From JACDBZ01 sp036262075 (lineage in GTDB: Bacteria; Chloroflexota; Limnocylindria; QHBO01), in assembly GCA_036262075.1 (NCBI GenBank), contig DATAJO010000034.1, positions 124,001 to 188,000 of the forward strand: a stretch of DNA of 64,000 nucleotides. Reading direction: 5' to 3'. Shown in pieces: positions 59,329 to 64,000 of the stretch. Within the stretch, counting starts at the first letter, position 1. Every line of letters begins with the position of its first letter. Under the pieces are notes generated by a model. It did no database searches. It was not told the origin of the DNA and saw only the letters and a list, made by a program, of their open reading frames with translations. The translations under genes were made by a program, and so were the position numbers.

Positions 59329-59953
59329 GGTCGAGGCCCGGTTCCGAGCCACCGATCCCGGCGCACTGGAGGAGCTGGCGGAGGTGCCGCGTCTCGGGCC
59401 GGCGACGCTCGGGCCGGGCCGCACGTTCGACGAGGTCGACACGTACCTCGACACCGGGGCCGGCGATCTCGCCGCCGAACGCTGGGCGTGCCGGCTGCGG
59501 ACCCGCGGCCAGGGCCACGTCGTCTCGCTCAAGGGGCCGCGCGAGCCGGTCGGCGACGGGACGATCCACCGCCGCCCGGAGCTCGAGGGCCCGGCCACGG
59601 CGGCGTGGGATCCCGCCGAGTGGCCGCCGTCCGAGGCGCGTGACCTCGTCGGCCGGCTGCGGCGCGGAGCCCCGCTCGAGGAGCGCCTGACCCTGCGCCA
59701 GGTCCGGACCGAGCGGCCCGTGCTGGTCGACGGGCGACGGATCGCGACGCTGTCGCTCGACACCGTCACCGTCGTCCACGCCGGCGCCGAGCACGGCACG
59801 TTCGCCGTGGTCGAGGTCGAGCTCGGCGGCGACGGGCCGGAGGCCGAGGCCACGCTGGCCGAGATCGCGGCGGCGCTCGCCGCCCGGCCGGACCTCGGAG
59901 CGGAGCATCGGTCGAAGCTCGCGCACGCGCTCGAGCTCATCGGGGCGACGTGA
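59318..59953 (+). CDS. CYTH-domain protein
   Basis: A 211-residue triphosphate-tunnel-type protein. The signature opens the protein as EVEARF, an ExExR version of the usual ExExK. Other tunnel strands are visible as RLRTRGQGHVVSLKGP, LTLRQVRTERPVLVDGRRIATLSLDTVTVV and FAVVEVELGG, and AEHRSKLAHAL at the end. It may hydrolyse inorganic triphosphate or ThTP, or make cAMP. ATG overlaps the WYL gene; the stop overlaps the next gene (GTGA). Confidence 0.88.
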   Translation: MATEVEARFRATDPGALEELAEVPRLGPATLGPGRTFDEVDTYLDTGAGDLAAERWACRLRTRGQGHVVSLKGPREPVGDGTIHRRPELEGPATAAWDPAEWPPSEARDLVGRLRRGAPLEERLTLRQVRTERPVLVDGRRIATLSLDTVTVVHAGAEHGTFAVVEVELGGDGPEAEATLAEIAAALAARPDLGAEHRSKLAHALELIGAT

Positions 59954-62193
59954 GCGGCGGCGTGCGGGGGTGGGTTGCGGAGCGGTCGGCGCTCGAGTGG
60001 CTGGCCCTCGGCGCGGGCCTCGCCTGCTTCGGCGGCCTCGGCTGGGACTCCGCGCTGTGGGACCCGCGGCTCCAGCTCGCCCTCCACCTGGTCGGCGTCG
60101 GGACCGTGGTCGGCGTCGTCCTCCTCGCCTGGCGCGGGCGGATCGAGGTCGCGCGCACGCCGGTCGACCTGCCGGTCCTGGCCCTCGTCGCATGCTTCGC
60201 GCTGGCCACGGCCTCGGCCATGAACGTCGGCATGAGCCTGCGCGCCATGGCCGCCGTCGCGGGCTACGCCCTCATGCTGCCCGCCGCGCTGATCGCGATC
60301 CGTCGCCACCCGTCGTGGGTCGGCGCCATCGCCGGCGGCTCGGTGCTGCTCCTCTCGATCCCGACCCTCGTCTCGCTCCTCGTGCGCCGCGTCGAGTGGG
60401 TCCTCGCCGGCGGGCCCGGCGTGCCGCCGCTGCGCCTGGGCGGCGAGGGCACGCCGTTCGGATCGGTGGCGGTGCCGCCGTTCGTCATCTGGCCGGCCTG
60501 GGCGCTCGCCGGCCTCATCGAGCATCCGGGCTGGCGGCGGCTCATCCGCACCGGCCTCGTCGTCGTCGGCGTGCCGCTCACCGTCCTGTCCGGCTCCCGG
60601 TCGGCGTGGCTGGCGATCGGCGTGACGGTCCTCGTCGCCGGCGTGCCGTGGCTGTGGCGCCGCCGCCGGGTCCTGCGCTCGCGGCTGCGGCTCACGCCGG
60701 CCGGGCTGCTGTACGCGGTCGGTACCGTCGTCGTGGCGGGCATCGTCGTCGCGGTCGCCCTGCCGCGGCTGCTCGCCGTCACCTCGCTCCTGTACCGGGT
60801 CAGCCTGTGGCGCGACACGCTGACCGCCTGGGCCACCGATCCGCTGCTCGGGATCGGTCCCGGGTTCATGCCGATCGCCCGGCAGGCGGCCGCGCCGGAC
60901 TTCAGCTTCCCGGTCCGCCAGCCGCACTCCCACAACCTGCCGCTCGGCGTGCTCGGCGACGCGGGGATCCTCGGCCTGCTGGCCGGCATCGCCCTCGTCG
61001 CCACCCTCGTCTGGGTCGCCGGGCCATGGCGCTCCCGCACCCGCGTCGGGCGGCAGGCGGCGTTCGTCCTCCTCGGGATCGGCATCGGCAGCCTGTTCGA
61101 GGACGTCACGTTCGAGCCGAACTTCAGCCTCCTCGCCATCGGGCTCGTCGCCCTGGCGCTGACCGATGCCGGCGTCGTGCGCTGGACCCGGCTTCCGGCA
61201 CGCCCCGCGCCGCGCCTCGCGCTCGCGTCGGGTGGCCTCGTCGCGGGCGCCGTCCTCGCGGCCGGGATGGTGACCTCGGACGCCGGCGGGGTCGCCTACC
61301 GGGCGGGGATCGATGCGGTGCTGGCCGACGACTGGGGCCCGGCGACCGAGTGGTTCGAGCGCTCCGTGGCGATCGACCCGTGGCACCCGGCCGGCCCGAA
61401 GGCGCTCGCCGTGGCGGCCGACGTCGTCGGCGACCGCGAGCTCGCCCGGGAGGCGGCGCGCGGGGCGACCGGCCTCAACCCGGGCGACGCCGCCTCGTGG
61501 ACGAACCTCGCCCTGCTGTGCGAGGCGGCCGGCGACCTCGAGTGCGCTGCCGCGGCGGCCGAGCGGGCGGTGGTGACGACGCCGTTCGGCGAGCCGCACC
61601 CGTACAACGCCGCGCGCATCCTCGACCGCATCGGCTGGACCGAGTCGGCCGATGCCGCCTACCTGCGCTCGCTGCTCACGAACCGGCTCACCGCCTTCGC
61701 CGACCCGTGGCCGCGCCCGGTGCGCTGGGAGCCCGACGAGCCGGACATCCGGCCGGCCGACGAGGTGGCCGAGCTCGACGACCTCAACCAGCTCCTGGCC
61801 TGGTGGAAGCTCGACCACCCGATCCGGCCCGACGCCCTGACCGATCCCGCCGTCCGCGCCCTGGCCCACGCCATGCTCGGTGAGGCCGATGCGGCCGATG
61901 CCGCGCTGGCCGCCGCGATCGCGGCCCAGCCCGACGACCTGCTGACGTGGGAGATCGCGACGATCCTCCACCGCCACCGCGGCGACGAGGCGGCCGCGGC
62001 GCGGGCGCAGCGCATCGGCGAGGTCGTGCGGGGCAGGCCGTTCACCTCACCAGACGTCATTCCCGACGTGCCGGTCGCGACGTGGGACATCGCCACCTTC
62101 CGGCGCTACCCGCGCGACGAGCTCGTCATGGAGGCCGAGCGCCTGTTCACGCGGCCGCCGTTCCCCTGGGCGCTGGAGCGGACGTTGCCCTAG
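59950..62193 (+). CDS. O-antigen ligase/polymerase-like membrane protein with TPR tail
   Basis: A 747-residue protein. The N half has about 11 helices with the Wzy_C pattern: GSRSAWLAIGVTVLVAG near 215, a long external loop, and DPLLGIGPGFMPIARQAAA then RQPHSHNLPLGVLGDAGILG, the conserved ligase region with the His pair. The C half (about 440-740) contains TPR units (WFERSVAIDPWHPAGPKALAVAAD, NPGDAASWTNLALLCEAAGDLECAAAAAERA). It probably joins or polymerises surface glycans. Starts at GTG in the CYTH stop. Confidence 0.88.
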   Translation: MSGGVRGWVAERSALEWLALGAGLACFGGLGWDSALWDPRLQLALHLVGVGTVVGVVLLAWRGRIEVARTPVDLPVLALVACFALATASAMNVGMSLRAMAAVAGYALMLPAALIAIRRHPSWVGAIAGGSVLLLSIPTLVSLLVRRVEWVLAGGPGVPPLRLGGEGTPFGSVAVPPFVIWPAWALAGLIEHPGWRRLIRTGLVVVGVPLTVLSGSRSAWLAIGVTVLVAGVPWLWRRRRVLRSRLRLTPAGLLYAVGTVVVAGIVVAVALPRLLAVTSLLYRVSLWRDTLTAWATDPLLGIGPGFMPIARQAAAPDFSFPVRQPHSHNLPLGVLGDAGILGLLAGIALVATLVWVAGPWRSRTRVGRQAAFVLLGIGIGSLFEDVTFEPNFSLLAIGLVALALTDAGVVRWTRLPARPAPRLALASGGLVAGAVLAAGMVTSDAGGVAYRAGIDAVLADDWGPATEWFERSVAIDPWHPAGPKALAVAADVVGDRELAREAARGATGLNPGDAASWTNLALLCEAAGDLECAAAAAERAVVTTPFGEPHPYNAARILDRIGWTESADAAYLRSLLTNRLTAFADPWPRPVRWEPDEPDIRPADEVAELDDLNQLLAWWKLDHPIRPDALTDPAVRALAHAMLGEADAADAALAAAIAAQPDDLLTWEIATILHRHRGDEAAAARAQRIGEVVRGRPFTSPDVIPDVPVATWDIATFRRYPRDELVMEAERLFTRPPFPWALERTLP

Positions 62194-62915
62194 CCCGCGG
62201 CGGCCGAGTCGTCGAACGGCAGCTTCTGGATCAACGCCAGGCGCGGCCGTTCGGGCCGCAGCGTCGGGGCCACCGGCACCCGCAGCCAGGCGTCGCCGGC
62301 CGGCCCGGCGCGGTACCGCGCCTCGAGGTTGCGGGCCGAGATGGCCTCGAGCCCGAAGCGCGCGAGCGCCTCGGCGAGGAGCGTGCCCTCGCCCCGCAGG
62401 GCGTGCGACACGACGCATCGGTCGCCGTCGCGGAGGACCGCCTCGAGGTGCTGGCGGCGCGCGGCGAACGGACGCCGCGTCCACGGAGCGCGCTCGGCGT
62501 AGAGGAGATCGGTGGCGACGAACGCCGGACGGCCGGCTCGGCGATCACCGGCCAGGCGACGGCGGAGCAGCTCCGCGTCGAGCCAGCCGCCCTCGTCGAG
62601 GGCGAGCAGCCAGCCGTCGAGGACGACGCCGTCCTCCATGAGCCGCTCGGGCAGCTCCTCGGCGAGCTCGCCGAAGGCGGCGAGCGCATCGGCCAGTCCC
62701 TCGGCCTGGAGTCGGGTCAGCGCGCCATCCTCGACCCAGGCCAGCGCCCGGACGCCGGGCCACCACGGCTCGAACAGGTACTCGTCGTCGTCGAACGGCG
62801 CGAAGCCGGGCGACGGATGCATCGGCGCCACGCGCGCCGGGAGACGATCGGCGGCCGGGTCCCCGGCGGTCTCGGCGCCGACCTCGATCGAGAGCGGAAG
62901 CTGCTCGCGCGGCAC
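62190..62915 (-). CDS. Inactive ATP-dependent DNA ligase-like protein beside Ku
   Basis: A 241-residue protein that follows the LigD ligase adenylation domain from end to end: LFEPWWPGVRALAWVEDG, VVLDGWLLALDE, PAFVATDLLYAERAPWTRRPFAARRQHLEAVL, and LEAISARNLEARYRAGPAGDAWLRV. The nucleotidyl lysine motif KxDG is W51-x-P-G, DGE is DGW, and the motif IV/V lysines are missing, so it cannot be an ordinary ligase. No OB domain. It follows Ku by 8 bp, suggesting a structural or regulatory NHEJ role. GTG start; ends 4 bp inside the convergent gene. Confidence 0.8.
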   Translation of the reverse strand: MPREQLPLSIEVGAETAGDPAADRLPARVAPMHPSPGFAPFDDDEYLFEPWWPGVRALAWVEDGALTRLQAEGLADALAAFGELAEELPERLMEDGVVLDGWLLALDEGGWLDAELLRRRLAGDRRAGRPAFVATDLLYAERAPWTRRPFAARRQHLEAVLRDGDRCVVSHALRGEGTLLAEALARFGLEAISARNLEARYRAGPAGDAWLRVPVAPTLRPERPRLALIQKLPFDDSAAAG

Positions 62916-62923
62916 GACCCGCG

Positions 62924-63790
62924 TCAGGCGGTCTTCCGGCGCCGCTTCGGCTTCTCGGCGGCCTCCGCCTCCGCATCGGCCGATGCTTCGGCCTTCTTGC
63001 CCGCCCGGCGCTCCTGGCGGGCCGCGGCGACCGAGGCCTCGAGGGCGGCCATGAGGTCGGTGATGTTCGTCGGCTCGGCCTTCGCGGCGGGCTCGGGCTT
63101 CTCGCCGGCGACCTTGCGCTCGATCACCGCCATGAGCGCCTCGCGGTAGTTGTCGCGGTACTCGGCGGGGTTGAACTCGCCGGTCATCGACGCCACGAGC
63201 TGCTCGGCCATCTTCTTCTCGGACGGCTTGATCTCGATCTGGTCCTCGGGCAGGTACAGCTCCTCGGTGGAGCGCACCTCATCCGGCCAGTGGAGCGTGG
63301 TGAGGAGCAGCGTCTTGCTGAACGGGTTGAGCGCGGCGAGCTGCTCGCGATCCTTGAGCACGATCTTCGCGATCGCCGTCTTGCTCTGCTCGGCGAGGAC
63401 GGTCTTCAGCAGGTAGAACGCCTTGGCGCCGACCTGCTCCGGCTCGAGGTAGTACGCCTGCTTCACGAACTCGGTGCCGCCGTTGTCGCGATCGGCGTTG
63501 ATGAACTGCTCGATCTCGATGGCCCGCATCGTCTTGAGCGGGATGGAGTCGAGGTCCTCCTCGGTCACGACGACGTACTTGCCCTTCGCGTACTCGTAGC
63601 CACGCACCGTCTCGGAGCGCGGAACGACCTCGTCGTGGTACGGGCAGTAGATCTTCATCTGGATCCGGTTCAGGCAGCTGGCATGGAGCAGGTTGAAGCC
63701 GATGCCTCCCTGCTCGGTGGCCAGGTAGAGCTTCACCGGGATGGTGACGAGCCCGAACTGGATCGCGCCCCGCCACATCGATCGCGCCAT
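62924..63790 (-). CDS. ku: Ku protein (non-homologous end joining)
   Basis: A 288-residue bacterial Ku. MWRGAIQFGLVTIPVKLYLATE at the start, FNLLHASCLNRIQMKIYCPYHDEVVPRSETVRGYEYAKGKYVVVTEEDLD in blocks, and AYYLEPEQVGAKAFYLLKTVL are all family signatures. A basic tail (GKKAEASADAEAEAAEKPKRRRKTA) is of the kind that binds DNA and recruits LigD. It holds double-strand break ends. ATG 63790; GAGGAG lies 11 nt upstream and a TACCAT -10 about 75 bp upstream. Confidence 0.96.
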   Translation of the reverse strand: MARSMWRGAIQFGLVTIPVKLYLATEQGGIGFNLLHASCLNRIQMKIYCPYHDEVVPRSETVRGYEYAKGKYVVVTEEDLDSIPLKTMRAIEIEQFINADRDNGGTEFVKQAYYLEPEQVGAKAFYLLKTVLAEQSKTAIAKIVLKDREQLAALNPFSKTLLLTTLHWPDEVRSTEELYLPEDQIEIKPSEKKMAEQLVASMTGEFNPAEYRDNYREALMAVIERKVAGEKPEPAAKAEPTNITDLMAALEASVAAARQERRAGKKAEASADAEAEAAEKPKRRRKTA

Positions 63791-64000
63791 TGGACGTGTC
63801 TGCTCCTCTTCGGACGCCCGCGATCGCCGCCGTGCCCTGCGACGAAACCGCACGCGGACGCCGATGGTACACCGGCCCCGCAACCGCACCCCACCGGGAG
63901 GAAGGTCCCCCGGAAGTACCACGCGCATAGGTCATGGACCATGGCCACCGACTGCGCCAGACTCCGCCCGATGGTTCAGCCCACCGACCCCATGCTTCGT
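63791..64000. other. Leader of ku and unassigned window end
   Basis: On the minus strand it holds the ku ribosome site and a -10-like TACCAT (63869-63864). The last 60 bp include several ATG codons but no frame long enough to call before the window ends. Confidence 0.4.

Noticed and set aside
58120..61977. 1285-codon open frame on the minus strand
   Set aside because: Antisense shadow of the rhodanese, WYL, CYTH and ligase genes; low-complexity composition.
62190..62915. Pseudogene of ligD
   Set aside because: No frameshift or stop in 241 codons, tight coupling to ku, and normal codon use; the losses are limited to catalytic positions, so I call it an intact protein lacking ligase activity.

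Overview
The window is about 70% GC (estimated by eye) and almost fully coding. It looks like chromosome from a free-living aerobic bacterium, probably a high-GC Chloroflexota (Limnocylindria-type). The evidence is a b6-type split cytochrome b complex with Tat-type Rieske proteins, a complete System I cytochrome c maturation operon, Ku-based end joining, many lipoproteins, no outer-membrane genes, and what appear to be many leaderless transcripts. Actinobacteriota cannot be excluded from sequence alone. I see no phage, insertion sequence or CRISPR array.

Layout. 0-6 kb: end of a two-component system, an NfeD-like protein, a cupredoxin, tRNA-Lys(UUU), a reductase, and EamA, MFS and AzlCD transporters. 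6-15.2 kb: a phosphate block with a low-affinity pair (DUF47/PhoU-like plus Pit), a ChrA transporter, then pstSCAB-phoU-phoB-phoR behind a three-unit PHO-box-like repeat. 15.3-16.5 kb: YceI and a MarR regulator, divergent around a palindromic operator. 16.5-23.2 kb (minus): ccmABCDEFGHI in one overlapping operon. 23.3-29.1 kb: cupredoxin, HxlR regulator plus free-methionine-sulfoxide-reductase-like GAF protein, an ECF sigma factor with a Tat-anchored Rieske protein, an aminotransferase/hydroxyacid dehydrogenase pair, and an ErpA-type Fe-S protein.

29.1-29.9 kb and 38.5-38.9 kb hold the most unusual DNA: five copies of a 183-bp element with imperfect inverted ends, in tandem with a mostly 204-bp period. 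Three copies precede a GbsR-like regulator. Two, inverted in the window, precede the respiratory operon, so both arrays point the same way toward their downstream gene. A terminal hairpin covaries between copies.

31-38.3 kb (minus): a quinol-oxidising operon (NAD(P)/Fe-S oxidoreductase, cytochrome b, subunit IV, Rieske, dihaem cytochrome c, two small membrane proteins) and then a class II aldolase. 39-48 kb (minus): a MecA-like penicillin-binding lipoprotein, a PIG-L deacetylase, a YhaN/YhaO (SbcCD-like) pair, two very small membrane proteins, a peroxiredoxin and a hydrolase. 48-51.8 kb (minus): a TPP riboswitch driving thiN-ykoE-ykoD-ykoC. 51.8-62.2 kb (plus): a YbaK-type deacylase, a GIDE-like membrane protein, a large diguanylate cyclase with a MerR-type DNA-binding head and a degenerate HD-GYP tail, a lipoprotein, a rhodanese, a WYL regulator, a CYTH protein and an O-antigen-ligase-like TPR protein. 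62.2-63.8 kb (minus): Ku followed by a ligase-like protein that has lost its catalytic lysine.

The ccm operon supplies the haem attachment needed by the c-type cytochrome of the bc complex, and the Pit and Pst systems are two routes for phosphate. A short word, CCGATGCG, recurs about once per kilobase on both strands, far above expectation.
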